From the NCBI GenBank assembly GCA_002364755.1, contig DEZI01000021.1, forward strand, positions 62,001-126,000: a stretch of DNA of 64,000 bases, given 5' to 3'. The stretch comes from Stenotrophomonas maltophilia. GTDB lineage: Bacteria; Pseudomonadota; Gammaproteobacteria; Xanthomonadales; Xanthomonadaceae. The translations under genes and the position numbers were made by a program. Position 1 is the first letter of the stretch. Every line of letters begins with the position of its first letter. The notes beneath the pieces were generated by a model. That model saw nothing but the letters and a program-made list of their open reading frames with translations, had not been told where the DNA came from and searched no databases. Positions 51,584 to 59,882 of the stretch are shown piece after piece.

Positions 51584-53008
51584 ATGTCCGGCCGTCTGTG
51601 GTTCTTCCGACGCTGGCGGCCGCGCTCACTGCAGGCGCGCCAGTTGTTCGCCGCGTCCGTGGGCCTGGTCGCGTTCCTGGCCTTGGCCGGTTACGCGCTG
51701 GATGCCGCCTTCGCCGACACGGCGAAGGCGAACCTGCGTGAGCGCCTGAAGAACTACGCCACGGCCTACGCGGCCGGCATCGACTTCACCCGCGACCGCT
51801 CGCTGTACATCCGCGAGCAGCCGCCGGATCCGCGCTTCGACGTGCCAGGCAGTGGCCTGTACCTGCAGGTGGTGATGCCGGACGGCAAGGGCAATTCGAT
51901 GTCCGCCGAAGGCCCGATGCTGCCCACCGTGGGCGGCGGCCTGCTGGCCCCGCGCCAGGAAGTGTTCGAAGGCCCGCTGCCGATGATCCAGATCGACGGC
52001 AGCCAAGGCTCGGTGTACCGCTATGGCCTGGGCCTGGTGTGGGACGCCGACGCCGACCCCGCCACCGAATTCCCGTACACCATCTATGTGATGGAAGACT
52101 CGCGCGCGCTGGGCGCGCAGCTGCGCGTGTTCCGCAGCCGGGTCTGGTTCTACCTGGGCGGCATCGGCCTGATCCTGCTGCTGCTGCAGACCGTCATCCT
52201 GCAGTGGAGCCTGCGCCCGTTGCGCCGGGTCATCACCGAGCTGACCAAGGTGCAGCGCGGCGAAACCGAGCGCATGAGCGAACGCCACCCGCGCGAGCTG
52301 GAGCCGCTGACCGACAGCATCAACGCCTTCATCGAGAGCGAGCGCGAGAACCTCGAGCGCCAGCGCAACACCCTTGCCGACCTGGCGCACAGCCTGAAGA
52401 CGCCGATCGCCGTGCTGCGCACGCAGATGGACAGCGGTGCCGGCGATGGCGCCCTGCGCGAGGAACTGGACGTGCAGCTGCAGCGGATGAACAACCTGGT
52501 GTCCTACCAGCTGGCGCGCGCCGCCTCGTCGGGCCACAAGCTGTTCTCTGCGCCGCTGCCAGTGGAATCCAACGCCGAGGAAATCGTGCGTGGCCTGGAG
52601 AAAGTCTACGCGTCGAAGGGCGTGTTCTGCGAATTCGACATCGACCCGGCCGCGCGTTTCCACGGCGAACCGGGCGACCTGCAGGAACTGCTGGGCAACC
52701 TGCTGGAGAACGCCTTCAAGTGGGCCAAGCGCCGTGTGCTGCTGACCGCGCAGCCGCTGCCGGCACAGAACGCGCGCCGCGCCGGCCTGCTGCTGGCGGT
52801 GGACGACGATGGCCCGGGCATTGCCCCGGAAGACATCGGCAAGGTGCTGCAGCGTGGTGTGCGCGGCGACGAACGCGTGCAGGGCCACGGCATCGGTTTG
52901 TCGATCGTGCAGGACCTGATCAAGGATTACCGCGGCGAACTGCTGGTGGCCCGCTCCAGCGAACTGGGCGGCGCCCGCTTCGAAGTGCGGTTGCCGCCGG
53001 GGCCGTAA
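51584..53008 (+). CDS. phoQ: Sensor histidine kinase PhoQ
   Basis: Membrane sensor kinase of 474 residues. Two transmembrane helices (about residues 20-45 and 187-207) bracket a periplasmic domain. A HAMP-like segment is followed by the H-box DLAHSLKTPIAVLRTQM with the phospho-accepting His near residue 268. The ATPase domain has VDDDGPGIAPEDIG and GHGIGLSIVQDLI. In related organisms PhoPQ responds to low Mg2+ and cationic peptides. The ligand-binding acidic patch was not checked here. Followed by a SMAG pair. Confidence 0.9.
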   Translation: MSGRLWFFRRWRPRSLQARQLFAASVGLVAFLALAGYALDAAFADTAKANLRERLKNYATAYAAGIDFTRDRSLYIREQPPDPRFDVPGSGLYLQVVMPDGKGNSMSAEGPMLPTVGGGLLAPRQEVFEGPLPMIQIDGSQGSVYRYGLGLVWDADADPATEFPYTIYVMEDSRALGAQLRVFRSRVWFYLGGIGLILLLLQTVILQWSLRPLRRVITELTKVQRGETERMSERHPRELEPLTDSINAFIESERENLERQRNTLADLAHSLKTPIAVLRTQMDSGAGDGALREELDVQLQRMNNLVSYQLARAASSGHKLFSAPLPVESNAEEIVRGLEKVYASKGVFCEFDIDPAARFHGEPGDLQELLGNLLENAFKWAKRRVLLTAQPLPAQNARRAGLLLAVDDDGPGIAPEDIGKVLQRGVRGDERVQGHGIGLSIVQDLIKDYRGELLVARSSELGGARFEVRLPPGP

Positions 53009-53024
53009 CGATCCGGCATCCGAT

Positions 53025-53089
53025 CCGCCGGGCACGGCCCGGCGCTACCGGTCGACGTGCCCCCAGGTAGCGCCGGGCCATGCCCGGCG
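53025..53089. repeat. Two SMAG elements, tail to tail
   Basis: A palindrome ending CTAC at 53048 and another starting GTAG at 53067, in the gap between the convergent phoQ and mtfA genes. Confidence 0.87.
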
Positions 53090-53099
53090 TACGGATGAA

Positions 53100-53888
53100 T
53101 CAACGGATCCTCGCCGGCGGCTCACCATAGAACCGCCGCAGATGCGCGGCCACCTCCGGCAATGCCTGCGCCAGCACATCCGGCGCGGAGAAGTGGTACT
53201 CGCTGGCCACCGCGAAGAACTCTTCCGGCGCCTCGGCTGCATACGGGTCGATCAGCGTTTCCACGCCGGCATCCACCTGCGCACAGAACGTATCGTAGGA
53301 CGCCTGGAAGACCGCGGCCCATTCGCGCTGCCACGCACGCGGCAACGGCGGCGTGCCGTCCATCGCGCCATCCAGTGCATCCAGCTTGTGCACCATCTCG
53401 TGCACGGCCACGCAGTAGCCCTCGTGCGGTTCGGCCAGGTCGGCCTGCACGTCGGCCCACGACAGGATCAACGGCCCGCTGTCCCACGACTCGCCGATCA
53501 GTTCGTCATCCCACTCGTGCAGCACGCCGGCGGCATCCATGTGGCTGCGATGCACGCGGAAGGCATCGGGGTAGACGATCAGCTGCGACCAGCCTTCCAG
53601 CCCGACCTCGCCGAATTCCAGCAGCGGCAGGCAGCACAGCGCGGCCAGCAGCACGCCGTCGGCCACCTGCAGCTGCAGGTCGCCAATCGGGGTAATGGTC
53701 TTCTCATGCAGGAAGCGGGTGGCCAGCACGCGCAGGCGCGCACGGCGCGCATCGTCCAGGCCCCGCAGCCAGGCGGCGCGGCCGCAGGCTTCATTCCACA
53801 CCGCATCTTCGATCGGCCGCGGCGCAGGCCGAAGCCACTGCAGCAACGACTTGATCAGCGGAACATACCCGGCAGGTAGCTGTGCCAC
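53100..53888 (-). CDS. mtfA: MtfA-like zinc peptidase
   Basis: Cytosolic zinc aminopeptidase family; in enterobacteria MtfA binds the Mlc repressor. The product has 262 residues with the zinc motif CVAVHEMVHKLDALDG and the third-ligand region EAPEEFFAVASEYHF. The ATG at 53888 overlaps the upstream gene by 34 nt; a TTG at 53846 (after that gene's stop) would remove 14 residues and is a reasonable alternative. Whether an Mlc-like partner exists is not visible. Confidence 0.87.
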   Translation of the reverse strand: MAQLPAGYVPLIKSLLQWLRPAPRPIEDAVWNEACGRAAWLRGLDDARRARLRVLATRFLHEKTITPIGDLQLQVADGVLLAALCCLPLLEFGEVGLEGWSQLIVYPDAFRVHRSHMDAAGVLHEWDDELIGESWDSGPLILSWADVQADLAEPHEGYCVAVHEMVHKLDALDGAMDGTPPLPRAWQREWAAVFQASYDTFCAQVDAGVETLIDPYAAEAPEEFFAVASEYHFSAPDVLAQALPEVAAHLRRFYGEPPARIR

Positions 53889-54139
53889 TTCGGCGCGCGG
53901 ATGCGCTGCAGCACATCGTCATCGCTGCCGCCGCCGCCGCTGCTGGTCGCGCTGCTCGCCGCCGGGCGCACCGGTGCCGGCTTGGCCGCGGTGGCCGAAG
54001 CGGTGGTGCTCGGCGCGCGCTGCGAAGCGGCATCCGGGGTGGAGTACACACAGGCCCCACGGCTGTCGTCCAGCGATGCTGTTGCCGAGGCCGCAAAGGG
54101 CATCGCCAGCAGGATCAGGCAATGGGCATAGTGGCGCAT
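53855..54139 (-). CDS. Small secreted hypothetical protein
   Basis: A 94-residue exported protein: signal peptide MRHYAHCLILLAMPFAASAT, then GACVYSTPDA, a low-complexity Ala/Ser/Pro linker, and a short C-terminal PKWHSYLPGMFR. No domain recognised. The ATG at 54139 starts the signal peptide; the in-frame extension upstream crosses the divergent birA promoter. It overlaps mtfA by 34 nt if mtfA starts at 53888, so the two are probably co-transcribed. Confidence 0.6.
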   Translation of the reverse strand: MRHYAHCLILLAMPFAASATASLDDSRGACVYSTPDAASQRAPSTTASATAAKPAPVRPAASSATSSGGGGSDDDVLQRIRAPKWHSYLPGMFR

Positions 54140-54281
54140 TGACGACATCCAGGTTAAGGGAGGGTGAGTTCCCGATTCTAGCCCGAACCCGGCCCTGGAT
54201 TGGAAGCCCCGCCCCCGGCACCCCGCGGGCGTCGCTGGCGGCTTTCCCGCATAATTCCGTTCTGACCTTGTGGAAGCTGCC

Positions 54282-55247
54282 GTGGACGATCGCCAATTGC
54301 TGGCCAAACTCGCTGCCGGTCGCCTGTCCGGCGACGCCCTGGCCCGTGAGCTGGGCCAGACCCGGGCGGCAATCTGGAAGCGTATTCAAGGACTTAGGTC
54401 TGCCGGTGTGGACATCGAAGGCCGGGCAGGCGAGGGCTACGGCCTGAGTCGGCCGCTGGAGCTGCTGGACCCGGCGGCCATCCGCGCACACCTGCCCGGC
54501 GACGCCGTGGCCCTGCTGCATGACCTGCAGGTGGCCTGGACGGTGGATTCCACCAATGCCGAATTGTTGCGGTGCAGCGCGCCGCAGCGCGGCGTTTGCG
54601 TCCTGCTGGCCGAGCGACAGACCGGTGGCCGCGGCCGTCGTGGCCGCAGCTGGGCCTCGCCGCTGGCCGCCCACGTCTACCTGTCGGTACTGCGCCTGTT
54701 CTCCGGTGGCCTGGGCCGCCTGGCCGGTCTCAGCCTGGTGGCCGGTGTCGCCGTAGCCGAGGCCCTGCACGACCTGGGCCACACCCAAGCGCAGCTGAAG
54801 TGGCCCAACGACGTGCTGGTGGACGGCCGCAAGCTGGTCGGCCTGCTGGCCGAGGGCGGCGGCGAATACGCTGGCCCGGCGCGTGCGGTCATCGGCATCG
54901 GCATCAACGTGCACATGCCGCCGGCCTTCGCCGAACAGATCACCCAGCCCTGGGTGGATCTGGACACCCTGGCCGGCAGCCACGTGGACCGCAACGTGGT
55001 GGTGGCCGCCGTGCTGGCGCGCCTGCTGCCGGCGCTGGACGTGTTCGACCGCGAGGGCCTGGCCCCGTTCCTGCCGCGCTATGCCGCCTTCGACATGCTG
55101 GCCGGCCGCGAGGTGCGCGTGGAGCTGGAAGGCCAGTGGCAGCACGGCACCGCCCTGGGTCTGGCCGATGACGGCGCCCTGCGTGTACGCATTGATGGCC
55201 ACGAGCGCCTGCTGCATGCCGGCGAAGTGAGCGTGAGGAAGGCATGA
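54282..55247 (+). CDS. birA: Bifunctional biotin-protein ligase / biotin operon repressor
   Basis: Attaches biotin to acceptor lysines, for example on the methylcrotonyl-CoA carboxylase alpha subunit at the other end of this window, and may repress biotin synthesis. The 321 residues comprise an N-terminal winged helix (LLAKLAAGRLSGDALAREL, AAIWKRIQGLRSAG) and a ligase domain with the biotin loop GGRGRRGRSW and KWPNDVLVDGRKL. The GTG at 54282 has GGAAG upstream; GTG at 54270 is four codons longer. Its stop overlaps the coaX start. Confidence 0.93.
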   Translation: MDDRQLLAKLAAGRLSGDALARELGQTRAAIWKRIQGLRSAGVDIEGRAGEGYGLSRPLELLDPAAIRAHLPGDAVALLHDLQVAWTVDSTNAELLRCSAPQRGVCVLLAERQTGGRGRRGRSWASPLAAHVYLSVLRLFSGGLGRLAGLSLVAGVAVAEALHDLGHTQAQLKWPNDVLVDGRKLVGLLAEGGGEYAGPARAVIGIGINVHMPPAFAEQITQPWVDLDTLAGSHVDRNVVVAAVLARLLPALDVFDREGLAPFLPRYAAFDMLAGREVRVELEGQWQHGTALGLADDGALRVRIDGHERLLHAGEVSVRKA

Positions 55248-55975
55248 GCGATTGGTTGTTCGACCTCGGCAATTCGCGCTTCAAGTTCGCGCCGTTGCAG
55301 GGTGATCGTGCCGGTGATGTGCAGGCCTGGGCGCATGGCGCCGAAGGCATGGCCGCACAGCCGCCGCACAGCCTGCCCACCGGCGGCACCGCCTTCGTGG
55401 CCAGCGTGGCCGCACCGTCGCTGACCACCGCCATGCTGCAGCAGCTGCAGGCCCGCTTCGGCGATGTGCGCGTGGTGCGTACCAGTGCCGAATGCGCGGG
55501 CGTGCGCATTGCCTACGCCAAGCCGGAAAAATTCGGCGTCGATCGTTTCCTCGCATTGCTGGCCGCCGCGACCGCACGGCGCCCGGTGCTGGTGGTGGGC
55601 GTGGGTACCGCGCTGACCATCGATCTGCTCGACGCCGATGGCCAGCACCACGGTGGCCGCATTTCCGCCTCGCCCACCACCATGCGCGAAGCGCTGCATG
55701 CGCGCGCGGTGCAGCTGCCGGCCAGTGGCGGCGACTACAGCGAATTCGCCAACGACACCGCCGACGCGCTGGCCTCCGGCTGTGATGGCGCCGCCGTGGC
55801 CCTGGTCGAACGCAGTGCGCGCCAGGCGCAGGCGCTGCTGGGCGTGGCCCCCGCGCTGCTGGTGCACGGCGGCGGCGCACCGGCGTTGATGCCGTTGCTG
55901 GACGGCGCCGATTACCACCCGTCGCTGGTGCTGGACGGCCTCGCCCGCTGGGCGGTGCACCAGCCCGCAGGCTAG
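55244..55975 (+). CDS. coaX: Type III pantothenate kinase
   Basis: First step of coenzyme A synthesis, phosphorylation of pantothenate; 243 residues of the ASKHA fold. Motifs: WLFDLGNSRFKFA (phosphate-1), the pantothenate segment KPEKFGVDRFLALL, and VVGVGTALTIDLLDADG with the catalytic Asp in the GVDR region. The ATG overlaps the birA stop; birA-coaX-SPOR form one unit. The class III enzyme replaces CoaA in many proteobacteria. Confidence 0.94.
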   Translation: MSDWLFDLGNSRFKFAPLQGDRAGDVQAWAHGAEGMAAQPPHSLPTGGTAFVASVAAPSLTTAMLQQLQARFGDVRVVRTSAECAGVRIAYAKPEKFGVDRFLALLAAATARRPVLVVGVGTALTIDLLDADGQHHGGRISASPTTMREALHARAVQLPASGGDYSEFANDTADALASGCDGAAVALVERSARQAQALLGVAPALLVHGGGAPALMPLLDGADYHPSLVLDGLARWAVHQPAG

Positions 55976-55985
55976 TATCGGCAGC

Positions 55986-56831
55986 ATGCTGACCCGTGCC
56001 CTGATCGTCGTCCTGGCCATCCTCAACGTAGGCGTCGCCAGCTGGTGGCTGCTGCGCACTGAACCCGCGCCGGCCACGCCGCCCCAGCCCGCCACCGGCG
56101 TGGCCGAGCTGCGCTGGCTGCCGGGCGGCACCGATGCCGCTGCCGTGGCGCAGACCGCCGCTGCCGCTGCGCCGACCGAGGCACTGCAGGAGCGCGAGGC
56201 TGCGCCCAGCGCCGCCGTGGCCGCCACCGAGGCACCGGCAATCACGCCGCCCGCCGACGCCGCTGCGACTGCGGAGGCCGCGCCTGCCGTGGCCGCGGCC
56301 GCCAAGGCGGCAGAGCCCGTTGTGCAGAAGCCCGTGGTCGAGACGCCCGCCGTGGAGAAGCCTGCCGCGCCGCCACGCTGCGTTGCCCTCGGGCCGTTTG
56401 CCGACCGTGCCGCGGCCGTGGCCGCACAGGGCCGGGCCGGCAAGCTGCTGGCCCCGGCGCGCCTGCGCGAACAGCCCGCCGCCAGCGGCAGCACTCGTTA
56501 CCGCGTGCTGCTGCCGGCCGCCGCCAGCCGCGAAGAGGCCCAGGCCACGGTCAAGCGCATCGTCGCTGCCGGCCTCAGCGATTACTACATCATCAGCCAG
56601 GGCGAAGAGAGCAACGCCGTCGCCCTGGGCCAGTACCGCAACCGCGAAGGCGCCGAGCGCCGCATCGCCGCCGTGCAGGCGGCCGGTTTCAAGCCGCGCC
56701 TGGTGGCCAGCGGCGACGCCGGCCAGTGGTGGCTGGAAGGGCAGCTGGCCGCCGGCAGCGAACCGGCGCAGGCTCAGCAGCGCAGCGGCGCCGCGCAGCA
56801 GCGGTCGCTGGAATGCACGCGATTGCGCTAG
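55986..56831 (+). CDS. SPOR-domain membrane protein
   Basis: A 281-residue protein with an N-terminal membrane anchor (LIVVLAILNVGVASWWLL), a long Ala/Pro/Glu-rich periplasmic linker, and a C-terminal SPOR domain from about residue 130 (CVALGPFADRAAAVAAQGR, then YYIISQGEESNAVALGQYRN). SPOR domains bind denuded peptidoglycan at division sites. It begins 10 nt after coaX. The terminal ~40 residues are Gln/Ser/Ala-rich and probably disordered. Confidence 0.85.
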   Translation: MLTRALIVVLAILNVGVASWWLLRTEPAPATPPQPATGVAELRWLPGGTDAAAVAQTAAAAAPTEALQEREAAPSAAVAATEAPAITPPADAAATAEAAPAVAAAAKAAEPVVQKPVVETPAVEKPAAPPRCVALGPFADRAAAVAAQGRAGKLLAPARLREQPAASGSTRYRVLLPAAASREEAQATVKRIVAAGLSDYYIISQGEESNAVALGQYRNREGAERRIAAVQAAGFKPRLVASGDAGQWWLEGQLAAGSEPAQAQQRSGAAQQRSLECTRLR

Positions 56832-56871
56832 AATCGCCCCACCGCGGCGCTGCCGCCGGTGAAGCACCCAT

Positions 56872-56947
56872 GCCGCTTTAGCTCAGTTGGTAGAGCAACT
56901 GTCTTGTAAACAGTAGGTCATCCGTTCGATTCGGATAAGCGGCACCA
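56872..56947 (+). tRNA. tRNA-Thr (anticodon TGT)
   Basis: A 76-nt cloverleaf. The acceptor arm GCCGCTT pairs with AAGCGGC and CCA is encoded. The D arm is GCTCAGTTGGTAGAGC, the anticodon arm ACTGT-CTTGTAA-ACAGT reads TGT, and the T arm contains GTTCGATTC. A low-GC accessory gene follows, as is common next to tRNA genes, but I see no duplicated tRNA 3' end. Confidence 0.97.
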
Positions 56948-57010
56948 GCTCAAGGCCGGCCCTGCCGGCGATTGCCCCCCGGCATTCCATGACAGCTTTC
57001 GGCAGGCCCC

Positions 57011-57712
57011 TTACCAGTGACCGGGCTTGCGGATCGGTTTCCTGCCTGTGTGTATCCGCGTTGGCAGCAAGGCGCGTCCGAGTTCAACGTCCAGCAGATG
57101 CGCTCGCGTCCAGTCCGCTTGCTCATCAAGTGCAGAACTCACTGACCTCCCCTTGGCACCATCCCGATCTGGAGGATGCCTGGGCGTCACCACGCCCAAC
57201 CGTATGTTCGGGAAATCCTCGCGGATTGCCTTGAGCACGGGCTCAACGTCGCTGTCATTCGAGCAGATGACCAGCTGCCCGTATTGCCCAGAGAGCGCAT
57301 CGCGATACATCGCCAATGCAATGTTCACATCTGTCTGCTTTTCCTCGATTTTCCATACGCGCGTGCGCTTCGTGCGGTCATAAGGGCCGTCTGGGTTGAA
57401 GACGGGAAGCAAACTTCCCTTCCTCTCCATGCTGTGCCTGCCCAAAGTCTTGAAGAAGCGGTCGGGGTAGAGGTGTTCATGGGCACGCAGGTAGGACTCC
57501 TGCGCTGCAACCGACGCCCCTCCATGGCTGGCGAAGCGGCCCAACGCCATCGCTGTGAAGTAGTGCACGTGCACGAGTTCGCTGGTCGGGTCCTGATCGC
57601 GAAGCAGGATCTCGAAAAGCCTCACGACATCAATCCATTTAAAGTGCGTGTTCCTGATGCGCCCGTAGTACAGGTTGTAACCGTCCACGTAGACCGCTGT
57701 CGCGATTGCCAT
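57011..57712 (-). CDS. NYN-domain putative ribonuclease
   Basis: A 233-residue PIN-like NYN-domain protein. The acidic site is visible: AVYVDGYNLYYG (first Asp), EEKQTDVNIALAM (second), ICSNDSDVEPVLKAI (third). Such proteins are metal-dependent RNases in RNA turnover or defence. The ATG of MAIATAVYVDGYN has AGGAAG upstream. Base composition is clearly lower in GC than its neighbours, and it sits beside tRNA-Thr, so it is probably acquired. A perfect terminator hairpin lies only 21 nt before the start codon. The C-terminal ~40 residues are basic. Confidence 0.82.
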   Translation of the reverse strand: MAIATAVYVDGYNLYYGRIRNTHFKWIDVVRLFEILLRDQDPTSELVHVHYFTAMALGRFASHGGASVAAQESYLRAHEHLYPDRFFKTLGRHSMERKGSLLPVFNPDGPYDRTKRTRVWKIEEKQTDVNIALAMYRDALSGQYGQLVICSNDSDVEPVLKAIREDFPNIRLGVVTPRHPPDRDGAKGRSVSSALDEQADWTRAHLLDVELGRALLPTRIHTGRKPIRKPGHW

Positions 57713-57732
57713 GTTTGCTTCCTGCAAATGTG

Positions 57733-57758
57733 AAAAAACCGCCTTTCGGCGGTTTTTT
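57733..57758. terminator. Bidirectional terminator in the NYN gene leader
   Basis: A6-CCGCC-TTTC-GGCGG-T6. It works on either strand. Its end lies 21 nt from the NYN gene start, leaving no room for a promoter between them. Confidence 0.9.
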
Positions 57759-57880
57759 CGTCCTGAGCCGGTGAGTCAACCGAATGACGCGGCAAAGGAG
57801 GAGTGGTGCGGCCATTCTATAGCGGCGCGCGCATCTCTTTGCAAGGCAAATGCCGACAGTCAGTGCTACGGCGCCGGTAT

Positions 57881-58285
57881 TCACCCCGCCCGCGACTGCA
57901 ACGCCACGTACTCGGCCAAGCCCCGGCAGGCCAGCATCAGTCCTTCGCGCGAGCCGTCGCCGATATCGTCTTTCTCCTCGCCATCCACGCGCACGCGTTC
58001 GGTGGCGTGGTAAAGCTCCAGCAGCGACACCAGGCCGGTGGCGGCGCGATCCCGGCGCGCGTTGGCGACGGCCTCGCCGGGTGTACGGGCCGGGCCAGGC
58101 CATGGCTGTCCGTCGGCCGTATCGCCGGCCGCAATCTGCTGCAGGCAGCTGCGCAGGGTGATGGGGGAGGGCGCTTCGTTCGCGGCAGCGACGGCGGCCT
58201 CCAGCGGCTGGGCCAGTTCGGGCGGCAGGCGGGTGATGGCGTCGCCGAGCGTGGCGGCCAGATACGGGGGGCGGGATTTGGACAT
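57881..58285 (-). CDS. Hypothetical protein downstream of leader B
   Basis: A 134-residue soluble protein that I do not recognise. It is mostly helical (LGDAITRLPPELAQPLEAAV, then RAATGLVSLLELYHATERVR) and ends LACRGLAEYVALQS. The ATG of MSKSRPPYLAATL has GAGG 8 nt upstream; the frame stays open into the leader but homology of the leader with copy A argues against a longer protein. It is the gene controlled, if anything is, by structured leader B. The product shows no obvious similarity to the frameshifted gene behind leader A. Confidence 0.68.
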   Translation of the reverse strand: MSKSRPPYLAATLGDAITRLPPELAQPLEAAVAAANEAPSPITLRSCLQQIAAGDTADGQPWPGPARTPGEAVANARRDRAATGLVSLLELYHATERVRVDGEEKDDIGDGSREGLMLACRGLAEYVALQSRAG

Positions 58286-58312
58286 GCGGGCATCCTCGGC
58301 AGGAACGGAGGT

Positions 58313-58503
58313 GCCACCGGGAAGGGTGGCAGGCGATGCGTGGCTTCCAAGACCGGGAGTTGGTGAGCCGGCGGGCACGAGGCCCCCACGCACCGCCCGC
58401 CATAGCGCGGCAGACGGATTGCCAGCCGGCGTCGCCCACACAGGTACGACGCCGGCTGACAAGCGTAAACAACACCAGCTACACGGGCTTGGAAGTCCCG
58501 GCC
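58313..58503 (-). ncRNA. Candidate structured RNA leader, copy B
   Basis: A 191-nt minus-strand element homologous in architecture to 16091-16280. Terminal stem CTTCCAAG (58495-58488) with CTTGGAAG (58351-58344). First hairpin CAGCCGGCGTCG/CGACGCCGGCTG, 12 bp perfect. Second hairpin CCGTCTGCC/GGCGGGCGG containing the shared CTATGGCGGGC. A short GGGC/GCCC hairpin comes third, and GCCACC-N6-GGTGGC (58330-58313) follows, 27 nt before the start codon. Compared with copy A the first and terminal stems differ in sequence yet still pair, which is covariation. Function unknown. Confidence 0.6.
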
Positions 58504-58594
58504 ATCCTTTATCGATGGCGATTCATCTTGGGCACGCCAAGTCGTGACGCACCAATCAATTGTTCTGATGAATCCGCCGTTCCCGAAAGGAAAA

Positions 58595-58702
58595 ATGAAT
58601 TATCGCGATTGGCCTGTTTTGCCTGTCGTAACGGCAAAAACGACAATGCGCGCAGGCGAATTCGAGGTGCGCTGGCGCAATCAACTACATCGCGACGCTT
58701 GA
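58595..58702 (+). CDS. Possible 35-residue small protein
   Basis: ATG preceded by AAAGGA at a good distance, in an AT-richer patch upstream of leader B on the opposite strand. It encodes a short hydrophilic peptide (opening MNYRDWPVLPVV) with no recognisable motif. It may equally be chance. The rest of 58504-58785 shows no gene. Confidence 0.2.
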   Translation: MNYRDWPVLPVVTAKTTMRAGEFEVRWRNQLHRDA

Positions 58703-58785
58703 AGCCAAGCCCCGCATGCACTGCAAAGCTGGCTTAACAGCCGCGCCAAGCCATGCACACCCCCAGTGCGGTGCCAAGCAGAGCG

Positions 58786-59721
58786 TTACCGCTGGCCGGT
58801 ATCGCCCGGCACCAGATGTCGCCACGGGAACACGTTCTTCTCGAAATGGCTGACGTAACCACCCATGCCCGCCTGGATGACCATAAACTGCAGGCCCGGC
58901 CGCATCGCCTGCAGCGCCTGTAACTGCGCCGGCGACAGCGCGCTGTTGCGCAGGCGGAAGCTGTGCACCCGTGCGAACGCGTCACTGGCGAACAGGCGCT
59001 CATAGGCGGCGAACGGCGTCACCGCATCGGCCTCGCGGGCATCGGCCCAGGTGAACTGCAGTTCGGTGGACTCGCTGAAATCCAGCAGGCCCAGTGCAGG
59101 CAGGTTCCGCGATGCAGCCATATGTTCGATGAAGCACTGGGTGTCACTGCCCGAACCGATCTGCAGAATGTTCAGATGCGGCAGCGGCACCTCGAAGAAG
59201 CTGGCATCGGGCGCGTTGGGCACCACCAGTTCGGTCAGATACGGCGCACGGCTGGCGAAGCGGGCAATTTCGCCAGCCTCTTCCATGATCGAGCCAGCGC
59301 GCTGGATCAGTGAGGCATTGTGGTGCTCCGGTGCGGTGGGGGTAATCACCAGGGAACGCAGGCGAGGGAACTGCACGTCGCTGTCCAGCAGGGCAGTGAA
59401 CTCCCATTCGCGGGTGCCATTTGCGCCTTCATCGCCGCCGGTGAAGCGCAACGACATGACAGCGTGGGCTACGGCAGGATCAGACAGGCAGGCCAGCGTC
59501 CACTCGAACGGCGCGTCCCAGGGGTTGCCGAAAAATTCCACGTGCAGGCCGCCGTACAGCGGCGCGACGGTCAGCCGCGTCTGCAGTGCCGACCACAGCG
59601 GCCCGGCGGGGTCGGTGATGTCCAGGTCGTACTCGTCGGCCATCTCCAGGCTGAAGGCGTGGATGCGCTGCTGCAGTTCCAGCAGCGACTGCTGGGCACG
59701 TTCTAAGCCAGGTGCGGCCAT
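58786..59721 (-). CDS. Leucine-rich-repeat-like cytoplasmic protein
   Basis: A 311-residue protein without signal peptide. The central part shows irregular leucine-rich units (FPRLRSLVITPTAPEH, APYLTELVVPNAPDAS, LPHLNILQIGSGSD, LPALGLLDFSESTELQF), a layout seen in STM4015-type LRR proteins. The N-terminus is a helical segment (RAQQSLLELQQRIHAFSLEM). The ATG of MAAPGLERAQQ is chosen; a frame open to 59868 overlaps the divergent gene's promoter. A protein-binding role is plausible; nothing specific can be stated. Confidence 0.65.
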   Translation of the reverse strand: MAAPGLERAQQSLLELQQRIHAFSLEMADEYDLDITDPAGPLWSALQTRLTVAPLYGGLHVEFFGNPWDAPFEWTLACLSDPAVAHAVMSLRFTGGDEGANGTREWEFTALLDSDVQFPRLRSLVITPTAPEHHNASLIQRAGSIMEEAGEIARFASRAPYLTELVVPNAPDASFFEVPLPHLNILQIGSGSDTQCFIEHMAASRNLPALGLLDFSESTELQFTWADAREADAVTPFAAYERLFASDAFARVHSFRLRNSALSPAQLQALQAMRPGLQFMVIQAGMGGYVSHFEKNVFPWRHLVPGDTGQR

Positions 59722-59882
59722 GGCGGGTAACCGGTCATCGGTGGGTGAGCCGGGATGATAGCCCCGGCCCTGCAGGTTCGGCAGCGCCGTACCCGTCTTC
59801 ATGACGCCCCTCACGAACCGCCCTCCCCCTCCCGACGCATACTGTCGCCATCCGCCCGTCCGGGCCACTTCGGGAATCGATC

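Noticed and set aside
56872..57760. Integrated element with attachment sites at tRNA-Thr
   Set aside because: No integrase and no duplicate of the tRNA 3' end were found in the downstream sequence.
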